Source: Plasmopara viticola
Taxonomy: Eukaryota; Oomycota; Peronosporomycetes; Peronosporales; Peronosporaceae
DNA length: 54,537 nucleotides
Direction: 5' to 3'
Assembly (NCBI GenBank): GCA_001695595.3
Contig: MBPM02000099.1
Location: forward strand, 189,580 to 244,116
In this document: positions 42,190-53,540 of the stretch, one piece after another
How the letters are laid out: the number at the start of each line of letters is the position of its first letter
How positions within the stretch are numbered: the stretch's first letter is position 1
Notes under the pieces: generated by a model
Seen by the model: the letters and a program-made list of their open reading frames with translations, nothing else
Databases searched by the model: none
What the model was told of the DNA's origin: nothing
Translations under genes and position numbers: made by a program

Positions 42190-43113
42190 TTATCTACGCG
42201 TCATGCAGCTCTCGTATGTCGGAATCATGTACTTAATGTTGACAAAAGCATCGGGGCCGCCGTGTTTCTCGAAAATGTTGAGCGTTTCGAGAATAAGATC
42301 CCCAATGTTCTCTTGTCGCCGCTGAGCATAGTCGATGAAATCGCCACAATTAACTCGCTTAGTTATGAAAAGATTAAAGACGGACAGAAGCTGTCGATAG
42401 TACGGCACCAACGCTTCTCCAATGTACGGACAGCAAAGCACAAGTCGCTGCAAGACCTTCATCTGTAGACAAAGCACTGTCTGGTTGCGTGTCATAAGAT
42501 TTGCCTTGATGGGCGAGATCAATTGTGGCAAACATGGCAACACGCGATTTCCGCCCTTCTCCACCATGTCCAAAGTGCCGTTAAGTGCCAAGAAATGATA
42601 GGGTTCTTGTAAATCGCGTAACCCCTCCATAAACATTGGTAGGTAATGAGAGAAATCAAGTTGTGACACCTCGACCTGCCATTGAAGCTTTCGCACGGCT
42701 CCAGCAAAATTGATTCGTACAGGAAGATCGCCTCGATCGTCTGTCGTACAATACATCAGTCCAAACAAATGTAGCTAAAGCCAAACAATGATCTTACAAA
42801 AGTATCGGAAGCGAGTCGGCTCTAATTTGCGAGGCTTGAAGGCACCAGCCGATTGAGGCCGTACAATCGGTGCGAGTGATGTTGGACGGGCAAGCGTTGT
42901 ATGACTTGAAGACGGTGCAAGCGTCCGAAACTTGGTTACCATCGCCACTTTTGCCAATTGTCGCGCGTGATGAACAGAACTTTGAGTAGGTTTGGCCGAA
43001 TAAAAGTCTTTGGTTTTTTCACTCGCGATTGACCTGAACGGGCGATTGTGGTGAGCCTGATAGAATTTCATCTCTGATACTAGCGAAGGCGAACTTTTAC
43101 CGCTCTGTGGCAT
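42190..43113 (-). CDS. PACRG: PACRG (parkin co-regulated gene protein), axonemal
   Basis: PACRG bridges A- and B-tubules in the inner junction of flagellar doublets. Exon 1 runs 43113..42798 (ATG at 43113..43111; the same frame reaches a TTG at 43128). A 57 bp intron (42797..42741, GTAAGA...GACAG) interrupts a Tyr codon, and exon 2 runs 42740..42190, giving 288 aa. Splicing yields TRFRYFYDRGDLPVRI, the family's FRxxYERGDxP motif. Then come LDFSHYLPMFMEGLRDLQEP, LPQLISPIKANL, MKVLQRLVLCCPYIGEALVP and YYRQLLSVFNLF. The last block reads GDFIDYAQRRQENIGDLILE and ends IKYMIPTYESCMTRR, all at the usual PACRG positions and with the usual C-terminus. The N-terminal ~85 residues are Ser/Lys/Arg-rich and variable. 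An intact copy argues that the organism still makes flagellate zoospores. Confidence 0.93.
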
Positions 43114-43360
43114 GCTTGCTGGTTTCAATATAGTACTCTTCGAGGCTCAACTAAACGAAAATGAACAAATGGATGGTAATCGATCATGTGCTTCACTTTC
43201 TTATCTGCAACCTATAAATGGAGTCTCACCGAAACGTTTAATTGCAAAGACATTTCCGATTAGTATTTTTAGTAAGTAATGTTTATTATTCGATGACATG
43301 ATTGAGAGATTTGAGCGCTTACAAATTTGAAAAGCAAGAAAGATATCTTAAGTGTTTTTT

Positions 43361-43678
43361 ATTGTATTGTATAGTATAAAGTTATCGCGTTGCCAAGTTA
43401 TGCACGTGCTAGGCTCAGTCTGGCTAGTCCACGGCATAGAGTGGTGTCCGCATACGCTGGGTCTCGTTCGGCGGGCAGTGCAGCCAGCACCGAGGTCGTG
43501 AGGGTCTTCCATTATTTTGTTTAGCTCTGACTTGGTTAGAGCCCAGGCGGCGCCCTGGTGCTGGAGACCGTCGCGTCGAGGGTGAGACTCGTTAGAGACC
43601 TGCAGATGCCCGAGAGCACCTGCCCGAAGCGCGCGAGCATTTAGCCCCCGCGCTTGGAAGGAGCGTCACCCCAACCTT
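43361..43678. repeat. dispersed ~310 bp repeat, copy 2
   Basis: Direct-orientation partner of 38600..38911. The two copies bracket the TPP1-like and PACRG genes about 4.76 kb apart. The small differences (for example TCGGGTCTCATT versus CTGGGTCTCGTT, GGAGGGCGTC versus GGAGCGTC) indicate relatively recent dispersal. Confidence 0.85.
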
Positions 43679-44243
43679 TTCCGAAGCAGTGTTTTATATT
43701 AAACTAATTGCAGAAGTTTGGTGACGTGGTAGCGGCATCAAACCTTATCGACCACGAAGCGATTGTGAAAAGCTCTGGAAATTGTAGTAGACCGCAGTGC
43801 GCGTGTTCCGGCGACAAAATGCATTGCAATTGCTTTGACTTTTTTATTTTGAAGCATTCTCACTAAGCGTGGCTGCGCGTCATATGCTCTTGTATCCGAT
43901 AGCGGCAGAGACTGGAAAAATACACTTCATATAATTATCCGATATACTATGAAATATTTAGAAAAACCGGATCACCAAAATGTCTAGTGATGGTCTATCG
44001 AAATAAGATGTTTTTTTTTTGTGAGCACAAAATAAGCTACAAGTCTCGTGTTAATCTTGTATAAATTAATCAAAACGCATTTGCCGCGTACGCTTTGTTG
44101 GCATCTTTCAGCCCTTAGACAGTGCTTAGACTATTGAGCGCGGCGTTTCTCTGCGTATAGATGCTCATGTCAAAGAAGAGAAAGACAGAGGCTATGATTC
44201 TGCACCATTTGCAACGTGTCATCGCACTTAGTTGACAAAAACT
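43679..44243. other. intergenic, no gene seen
   Basis: No recognisable protein; ordinary AT-rich sequence. Confidence 0.4.
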
Positions 44244-44311
44244 TTAGTAGCCTAGCTTACTCATCGACCCATAAGAAGCCTTACGGGTCGATGAATAAGT
44301 TAGGCTACTAA
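44244..44311. repeat. imperfect 32 bp hairpin
   Basis: Arms 44244..44275 and 44280..44311 are reverse complements with three mismatches and a 4 nt AAGC loop (left arm TTAGTAGCCTAGCTTACTCA plus 12). Same architecture as the hairpin at 5178..5237 but unrelated in sequence. Confidence 0.85.
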
Positions 44312-47300
44312 TGAAAAATTGCTTTCTACCTACTAGAATTATTGTGTTGTGCCGCCAATGAGCTAATATTGTACAGTTTCGCGGAGGGTCTTATCGTCTG
44401 CACCCATCAACGGCTTCTCATGTTGATCTTCACTTGGTGGTTATGCTCCAGTGGGTGCGTAATTTAAGAAAAGAGTAAGAGCAAAAACTTCCGCACAGAC
44501 CAGAACATGGCTAAACGTAAGACGAAAGGTTGCACTTTGCAGAAGTCTTTAGACGACGCACCAGGTACGTTATCCATTAGATCGGCCAGTGAGTGTACTG
44601 TATACCTCTTTTGGCTTGCATAAGCATCGTTTCCTGCTTGAAGATTGACTGCTAACGATATAAAGCAGAGTCGATCCGAGGCGATCATCTCCAGGCCGAC
44701 GTTACATTCTGAATAGATACTTGCGCGGTGTCTGTGTAGACCAAAAAAACTATCCGCCCTAAGAACAGCGACCTTTTGTATAGTTTGAGGTCAATTTGTA
44801 GCGGTTTAAAGCTTATCCTTCTTCTCGATTCTAATTCTATGCTCGTCTACAATCGTTGTAGAAAGTGATCATCCTTAAGCCTCTCCTTCAGTAAATACGA
44901 ATCGGATTCTTACAAAGATGCACGTGCGAAGAGTAACTTCTACCTTTATTTTTTATCAGATTATCTCTTGATCTGATCAGGCACTTATCCTTTGCTAAAC
45001 GGACCCAAACGTACGTAGACAAATTACATTTTTACAATTTTCAGTGGAGCCATATTCAGAAAAGCCTAGCTTATGTCTAGCATATCGTATGCTTTACCAA
45101 AATTGAACACAAAGTTTCTGCGTGATCTTTCTAGCTTGATTCCGGTATCGACTTGGTGTTGCTTAAAGGAGAAAGAAAAACCATCCGCACGTGCAGCACA
45201 TTGCACGCATTATTTAATGTCATTAACATCAGAATATCATATAACCGACGCGTTGGCTGTTTTTAGAATAGCTTTACACTACAGTACAACTTTACTTGCT
45301 TGCGACGCCGCTCGTTTAATACCTCACTCTATTACTCGCTGGATGTCTTTTGATCCATAGGCTTGACCACTTTGGAGCTGTTTAATATACAGCTTCTTTG
45401 TAGCTCGACGAAGCTTCTGCGCTTTGCTTCTGGTATCAATCCAACTCGTGCGATCAACCCCACACATGCAAAAAACCTGAAAACATTAAGCTCAGAAGAA
45501 TGTACTTGAGTAATTTTTTGCTAGCGGTCCACACATACGTCCTGAGTTTTAAACGCTGAAATCAGGGTTCTTGATATAATGAGATTATAAAATACTTCTC
45601 AACTGTGTTTTCGACCCTTATTTCACCTCGCATGGGCATAATTACCTTAAGGCCTGACAAAATAATTCAGCAATGGCAAGAGAAGGCTATGCATAACACA
45701 GTAAGCGTGAGTGACAAAGAAGGCTACGTGAAACGCAGAATTCGTGATAGAAACCGTGTTATGATGACGCAAGATTTGTCCAGTGCTTGTTCATTAAGCA
45801 AAGTGGTGCTGAAAATGCTATAATCAAAATTTGTGTCGATCACACCGCTATGGTGGCAATAACGCGGCACGAAGAAGCTGTGATGAGGGCATTGACGACC
45901 AAACACCCTATTTACGAGCTCACTGTGCTGTCGTTCTGTCCAACAACAAGATTTCTAAATCCCGATAAAAACGGTGCTACATCAAGCAACCTACACTAGA
46001 AGTTGATTAAGCGCTTTGATTTGGTAAGGATCTTAAAGAGCCAATTTGGTTCTCAAGACATAGAGGAATCTGAAGCCAGAAGCTGGTATACTCGAGCCTA
46101 GAAACGACAGCGAAGAAGTCCATAACAAATTTCTAACCAAAGACCATTAATGCTCTGTTGTATTTTCCTAGCTGCTTGCTCTCCGATATATATCTTTTGC
46201 CATTAGCCCTCTTTCATATCACGCGTCAGAACACATGAACAATTTTAGACATTACAAATCTTTAATTCATGCCCAAGATCAAGAGCGACACTTTGCGGTA
46301 ACGACTATTTTGATGACGGGAACCATGATGGCATTTATGTCTATACAGCTGTTCTATACTTCAGATTTGCGAATGAAGCCATCTTAATATGGCTACGTAT
46401 TTATGCTTTCATCGGCCGTTATTTTGAAAAGATTAAAGAAACATGTTGTCGTAGCTTCAATAAATACGTTGAGGTTCATTGCACCTTACAAAACATACCG
46501 CACATTTGCTTGGATACGATACTTTATCCAATTGTAAAGGACACGACTTAAACTTATAATCTCTCCGATACCTGTACATGAAAAAACAAAGCTTGTATCA
46601 TGCAAGTACAGTGCGGAGGAACTAAGACTGATTGAATTTAAGCATGCAACACGATCTTCATCCACGAACTCAAAACAGATGGAACGAGGTTTGCGCGTTT
46701 TATTGAAAACGATTGGTCCGAGACCTAGATCATAGCATCAAGATGGCTGCGCTATAGTAAGCATTATCGTTTTTTGCCCCCACAGCATGATTGCATGGTC
46801 TAAAGCTTTTTTAGTACGCATATACACAACGAACCCTTACACGATGTGGAGCTTTTGTGACAAACTTTCGAAAAATGGTAGCTACTGGATCACGACAGAA
46901 ACCCTGATACGGTGTACATACTGAAAACCTTGAGAAGAACAAGGTCAGGAACAGTCTTTGACTAATTTGCAAAGCTAATGTTCAAGCCCTCTAATCATTG
47001 TACGTAGAAAAGGCCAAAACGGACATTGTTTAGCCTGTAATCTATAGCACACGTTGATTATGTCAAGACCGGGGTTAGTGAGTGTTCGCTTAAACCCGAA
47101 AACGGTAATTCTTCACTCAAGCCTCGTCTGTGAACAATGCTTTCATGTCATGACTTGTAGTAACGGTAGTCAGTCCAACGATGACGCACAAAATGGTTCA
47201 ATGGACCTTTTTTTGCATAAGTCAGACGAATGGCTCGCACAGATCGAAAAGCTTGGTGCTTCTTTAGCCTGATGCGGCAACATTTGCAGCGTCCCTACTA

Positions 47301-48517
47301 CAGAAGCTAATGCGCGTCATAGCACTTGAGTCGAGATTTTTGGCATCCTCCAAGCAGATTTTAGAACGAGAAAAATCTCCTAATCATAGCCAAACGCGTA
47401 GTCAAAAGTTGAATGCAGATTAACAAAGCACTCGTTGCATATGATACTAGATCGCAACAACATTTCGACGATCATTGCGAGACCTTTGTTGTGGCTCTAC
47501 AGTGCTGGTGAGCTTATGACGCCCATGAAAGTTTTTTTGCTCAGCAATTTTTTTGATACGAAATTACTACTGACTTTGGTGATCTGATGGCATCGAATGA
47601 GGTGGCCCTCACCTGGTCGCTAGCTTTCTGTTTAAGGAGCATCAGCTCCTGCGAGACCTTGTGTACGTGCAGAGATTGCTCTCGAGATTGAGTCACAGTA
47701 ATTAGGCCGCGGCTTCTTCGGAGTGACTGCAGACTCATAAAGAAATGGAGGAAGTGATGATCTCTTCTGACATTGTGCCCCATGAGCTTCATAGTCGAAC
47801 CGACTGCCGCGCAATTAAAAGTGAGGTGCCCGCATTACGAAAAAATACACAATACAAGGACCAGCTGGCCGATCAAACAGAACAGTCTTATAAACATCCG
47901 CCCTTAACCTGATGGTCAGTGTGACGATGCCCATGAGCACTATTAGCCGCCGTATAGCCACCCCTTATAGCAATTTTAAGGCAAGGACGAACAGTAATTC
48001 GAATAGATACTGTGATTACCTCAAGGCTTGTATAAGAGTCGGAGTTAACAAATCTTAAGACGTATCATTTAAAGTACTTGGTGTATTGACATCGTTTAAG
48101 GAAGCTTAATGGTATACGTTGGACCATTATTTCGACGACACAGCTGTTTTTTTTTCTTTTTGCTTTAAATTGTTCAAGAGTTAAGATTTTGACACATTGT
48201 TCCGATGCAGAAAAACATTTATAATCTTTTGTAAGGAAGTGATGAACCCATCCACATCCGTGATTGGTTAAGTAAGTTTATCCAACGTGTTGCAAGGCCA
48301 ATGGACAGAACTTTGAACCGAAATTAATTTGATTCGAGACCTACAAGTAAAAAGCTTTCGAATGTTCTTCACGAAAGATTAGCGGAGCAATTTAAAAGTT
48401 TGAGCGTGTTATCGAACGAGTATGCGAAGCCCAACGATGTCTTATCCACATTGTCAACAACAAACTTGGCAATTGACAGCTTTGTTGCTTTGCGCCGACT
48501 GTCATGGTAGTTGAGGT
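44312..48517. other. gene-poor AT-rich stretch
   Basis: The only ATG-started frame of note is 45073..45360 (+, 95 codons, SSISYALPKLNTKFLRDL...), which has no known motif, signal peptide or membrane span. Nothing else is supportable. Confidence 0.35.
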
Positions 48518-48592
48518 GGTCTTATGATGTAATGATTAGCACCCTGGACTCTAAATTTAGCGACCCGGGTTCAAAAAAAATCGGTCTAATCT
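48518..48592 (+). tRNA. tRNA-Gln-like pseudogene with CTA (amber-reading) anticodon
   Basis: GGTCTTATGATGTAATGATT followed by AGCACCCTGGACTCTAAATT closely follows eukaryotic tRNA-Gln (GGTCCCATGGTGTAATGGTT...). The anticodon stem CTGGA/TTTAG pairs with two G-U wobbles and the loop CTCTAAA gives anticodon CTA; the Gln ancestor would have CTG. The B-box GGGTTCAAA is good, but an A-run insertion of about 3 nt spoils the T-stem, and the acceptor stem no longer pairs. Most differences are C-to-T or G-to-A. Confidence 0.6.
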
Positions 48593-51500
48593 TACATGCA
48601 CTACTCATGCAAATCACGTGTCATCCCGTCTGAAATAAAGCATAAACTAAGTTTGACCTTTTTTCATCGCACGATTTGCAATCTCGGTGTGTCGAGCTTT
48701 CGCCGGATTGTTTGCTGTTAACATTAGCAAGCGGGTATATGCAGATTAGAGCAGTGTCTTCTTAAATGCAGCAATTTCCCTTCCCGGCAATATATTGTGT
48801 GGAAGGCCATGATTCTCAAAAAAGCAGTTGCGATTGTCTTTTTGTTTATTCTCGAATTTAATTAGCTGGAGCAATTGCAAAAGGTAAAATCTTGTCCAGA
48901 CGGCACACAAATCCCGTATATTCGAGTTGCCCGCATGCTAAAGACGAAGTCAAGGCTGATTGATTTCTTACAGTCCAGCAATAAAGACAAACGCTGTTAA
49001 ATAGCTAACTTGCGAGCCTCTTTCTGACCATCTAACATATGTTGTTGACGCTCACATTTCTAATCCTCATTTGTACATGTGGGGCGACAAATATGTTGTG
49101 AAGACCGAGAGTAACATCTTCTTGTGGTCTAAGTGACCGCTGATTGGAGCATCTTGCGTTCCTTAAAAATATCAATTTTCAAGCTAATTTAATGATGATA
49201 GATTGCAAGAATGTAAAAGCACAGGAAGCTGGTCAGCGGCACGGCCGCATGCCGCATGTCTTTGGATTGGTTGACATATTTGCCATATGCGCAGACCTAC
49301 TTATTCGAAGATGTGTGCAGACGCAATAGAGCCACAACTAAGCGTATATTCGCTATTCGAAGTGCTGAGATGAGCTAAGGCTATAGATACGGCCTCTCTA
49401 GCATTCTGGACATGCACCGACGAGATAGAGTCACAACTAAGCGTATACTCGCTGTTTTGAAGTGCAGAGAAATCGGCTGAGAATGGCTTAAATTCTAGCA
49501 GGTGAAGCCAAAGTATACTTTATTGCATGTACCTCTGTCAATTGAGCATATTGGTAGCCTTAATCAGTCGAGATTTGATTGTGATTACTTCCTCGGTATC
49601 TACTTGCAACAGAGCAGTAAATTTGAGGCATTATAAAGATACTGAAAGGTCACTCCAAATCTGGCAAGGCTAGAACGTAGAATAAACATACCGCGCCTAT
49701 GTTTACTGCTTTCGAAGTATAACGTCATGTTTGCAACATATAGCTACGAATGTACGTTGAGAAGACAGAGACTACTGTAGGCTCGAAGTTAGAAAAAGTG
49801 GATGCTAAAGAAGTCTACAACCCTTCAAAATTGCTCTGGACCCATTCAACAGTTCTTTTTATGATTATTTAAAGCACATTTAGTAGCCTTGTAGACATAA
49901 GCGTTGCCCCTTTTGACGTAACATGCACTATACTTATGCAGGTGTTGGCAAGATTAAGTCGTCTTCTTTGGTAATTCTGGCTTTGTGAAAATAATCAGCT
50001 CATGATACTTTATCTTATGTGGTGTGTAGAGGCGATACTCTTCAGAAAACCTTTCCCGCACCGAAGATCGCTTTTATGCATAAGCGTAACGCTAGTTCTG
50101 TGCCGACTTGTTTTTTTTGTAAATGCCGCCGCCGTGTCATGCAGTATAAACTTTCAGGATCTGAATCCTTGTTACAACGTACACGTCGTCTAGAAAAAAG
50201 TGGTAACACCAAAGATGGCTTTCGTAGGACCAAATTCTGTTATTTTTTTACCAAAAGGTGAAAGGAAGATCCATTTCGTGCACTTAGTGTCTTCTTAAAA
50301 TTACTTTATTTATAATGTCAAAAAGTTGATATCGACTCCGGATTAGATGGCACATTATTTTGGCTTTACTACTAGCCTTCCAAGTCTGTCCAATTATGAT
50401 GTGAAATTATGTCTAGGCAAGACTGTGTCACCTTCTTTAGCCTTTCTGGTATGGTAAAAATGGCTCGAAATCATATGCTTGCCTTTCCCGGAAGTAACCA
50501 CCTCGTGAGACCCCAAAGTGTGAATCACTATTTAGTTTGATCACATTGCGTGTGTCCCAGGTGAAGCGATACAATAATTATCAAGCAATAAGCACTATCT
50601 AGTATTTTAAATGCCGCGACTGAGAAGAAAATTTTGAAACTTTGACGTTTCCGAGCGAATTTTTGTGTGCACGGTAGTGTATCTTTTATAAGAATTGGGT
50701 GAAGAACCAAGACTTGCAAACTTAATATCACCGACAGGCCCTCCCAAGCCTTCGCATTAATACATGCATTCGTCGAAAATTAAACTTTGAGATGTACGAA
50801 GTTGTTTTGATGTGGCAGAGCCTCTCGAATGTCAGCGGAAGTGCGATCAAAAACATAGCGTATCATTCAAGGACCGGCGGGTACAGTCAACAGCTGAACA
50901 AGGTGTTGCATATTTGTACATTATAGGGTACAAGTGCATCTTTATTGGGACTTAAGTATAAATTTGCAACACGTTATTACGCGACAAGAGTGTATAAATT
51001 TGCGATTAGTCCCAATAACTCAGTGGAAGCAAGCGATCGGTTTTGCTGGTTGTGTGTTTAGTGCTCAACATTTAAACTGATACTTTCCCTATAATCTGGT
51101 AATTTTTTGGTATGGTTCTGCAGTTGCCCTATTTATGCTCACTTCGTATGACACACTAGGGTTTAATCAATTATTTTCTACAAAGAAAGTTTTAACCCAC
51201 AAAGATTCACGATATGTTTGTAGCAACGACATCAGGACAGAGCTGATCGCAAAGAGCCTATGGAAATCGGCTAAAGTATGATTAAACAATAACAAAATGA
51301 AAACAAAGATGTGTGATCCCCTTTCCTCGACTCCACGCTATGGCAAAAAATGATCGTTCGAACGCAATACATGATGTGCACTAACACTCCCAATAGCAAA
51401 GGGGTGATTGTTCTCTACCAGAATTTGTCTTTTTGGTCTTCAAAAAAATTCGACCATCTTGATGGTCAAACAAATGGCAAAGAACTTTACCAGTTATTGC

Positions 51501-53231
51501 TTGACTAGAAGGTGACTTAGCAAATCACAAAGAGGTTGTTTTGGCTAACTATAGATGCAATTACACCAAAATCGGCAGCTACACTCCAGGCCGGGCCTAT
51601 GTGGAACGTAAATTTAAAGTGCTTGCCTGCCAGAGATCTTCCGGGTAAAAAGGCTCTAAGGAAGATATTAGCTCTATCACGACTGTTCACTTCTACTAAA
51701 TGGTCCCCAGATACCAAATCAGCTGTGCGGTATCGATAATATGGAGCGCCGCAAGTGCTCCGACGATCGCTTGCCTAAATATTCTCCCACCCAAGCTCAT
51801 ACATCACGTAAGAAAAGCTTATTCTAGCGACAATACCCTAAAATATGTTTCACCAGTTTTCGGACTGAATAGTCGTACGAAATACCTCATTTGTAAAACC
51901 TATGACGATATCCGGAAGTCAAGAACCGACCTGGGATGATATGATTGATCACTGAATACGTGGGGACATGGGTGAGGCCAAAGACGACAACCCACAATAA
52001 TTTTAGCAACGGTTCCTTCAAAAATCAGCAACGCAACCAGCGAAAGGCTTTGGGATAGATAAGAACGATTCAATGTTTGCAATTTATCGCAACGAGCGAT
52101 AGGCTGTGTGTTTTGTCCACCATCGGGTACTAGTGCTAGTCACCGTCCCAGAAGAGGCCTACACACTGTTTCTACAGCGGTTTGACGATAAAGATGAGTA
52201 TTAGTATCACCCAAATTTCGTTACGCTAATTTTCTTTGCACACTGCAAGCACTGTGAAGTCACTTCTGCGCGACTTTCGACAAAAAAATTTGGCGGTAAT
52301 GCACGTTGTTCAAGCATTGCATAATTTTCTACCTTAACGGCTCAAAGAGGTATCTGTAATTTCCTGAAGACAAGGATGGTTTCACCCAGTATGAAGATAC
52401 CTGAGTGATTATAGGCGCGGTTCGACCAACTAGTTCTTTCTGGGACTATGTAAACGTGCAGGATGCTTCGACTTAAGTTCGATACATGTTTGGCAAATTA
52501 TTTACGCCCCCGAATTAATGCACTTTTGCTTGCTCTATAAACTCTTATCTGACAAGCGTAAATTTTGGTAGAAAGCGGGGAGTTGCACAGCAATTTGTAG
52601 TCGATCATACGCCAACACGAGTATGTACACCAATTTAAGTCAATAAAAAGGTCCACGAGAGCACATGAAGGAGAAGCGATTTGCAATATTCATTCCAGTG
52701 TACTTGAGGTTTTGAGCTTTTAAAGGTATGATAGAAGTTAAAGATAGATTACTGATTTATACTTATGACGACGTCCATTATTGAGGTGCCACATACAAAC
52801 AAGTAAAGAAATATGTTCTCGTGGTCGAATAAGGGTAAGCCTCAAACTTAATTTAATGACGTCCAAGCCGTGACGATGAAAGATGCAGCTGAAATGGTCC
52901 ATTATAGCCACATTCAAAAACTTTCCTATGAGAGACTGTGCCTCGTCAGCTCTTTTTTTAGAAAACCTTACTAGTAATGTCTATGAGCTCGGTTATTTTG
53001 GCTCAGTCTCGAAAAATCGCTGCCGACCAAAGTAATGTCAACTACTTTGGGTGGGGTAAGCAAGTGCACAAGATGCGTTTCTAACAGAAGTAGGTAAAAA
53101 AAAGTGAAGCTTCGACCTTAGATGTTAAAGAGTTGCCCAAAACAGTCGAGTCTTCGAGATTTCACTAAAAACTTGTAAGGGCGGGAGTTTGCCGAGAAAA
53201 AATAACGAAGTCGGCCATCCACCAGCACGCC
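48593..53231. other. gene-poor AT-rich stretch
   Basis: No recognisable gene. It includes an 11 bp inverted pair at 50942..50952 and 51008..51018 enclosing two GTATAAATTTGC copies, possibly LTR-like debris. Unassigned short frames at 50002..50261 (+) and 51536..51939 (+) have no motif. Confidence 0.35.
49325..49470. repeat. ~46 bp direct repeat, two copies 99 bp apart
   Basis: 49325..49370 and 49424..49470 share ATAGAGYCACAACTAAGCGT and the following ATAYTCGCTRTT stretch with about six differences. The role is unknown. Confidence 0.7.
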
Positions 53232-53495
53232 CTACCCGAGAGAAGAGTTCACAAAAGACTGATCTTGTGCCACTGTGTCACCAGTAATCCAAGCGAATTC
53301 GTGATCTCGTACCACTGTGTCACCAGTAAAACAGGAGAGGGTTTGATTACGTGCCAATGTGTCGCCACTATTCCAAGAGAAAGTGTGTTCATAAGTGCGT
53401 ATTTCACCGAGCAGGTAAATGACGTGGCATTGCGAAGTCAAAGTCTCAACAACCGTAACCGCTTCTTGTGGTATAAGCGAGTTGGATGGAATCAT
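53232..53495 (-). CDS. short open frame with four 14-residue repeats
   Basis: ATG 53495 opens 87 codons. Residues 29-84 are four tandem 14-residue units (53411..53244, 42 bp each): LGEIRTYEHTFSWN, SGDTLARNQTLSCF, TGDTVVRDHEFAWI, TGDTVAQDQSFVNS. The consensus TGDTVxRDxxFxWI points to selection or recent expansion of a peptide repeat. No signal peptide. The plus strand across the repeat is also open (53265..53540), so coding status is uncertain. The family is unknown; it could be a fragment of a larger repeat protein. Confidence 0.35.
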   Translation of the reverse strand: MIPSNSLIPQEAVTVVETLTSQCHVIYLLGEIRTYEHTFSWNSGDTLARNQTLSCFTGDTVVRDHEFAWITGDTVAQDQSFVNSSLG

Positions 53496-53540
53496 TTCGT
53501 GCCAATAATAAGCGAGCGACTAGCCAAAATATTTAATTAA

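Noticed and set aside
50942..51018. Solo-LTR candidate based on an 11 bp inverted pair
   Set aside because: No TG/CA ends, no target-site duplication and no second copy seen.
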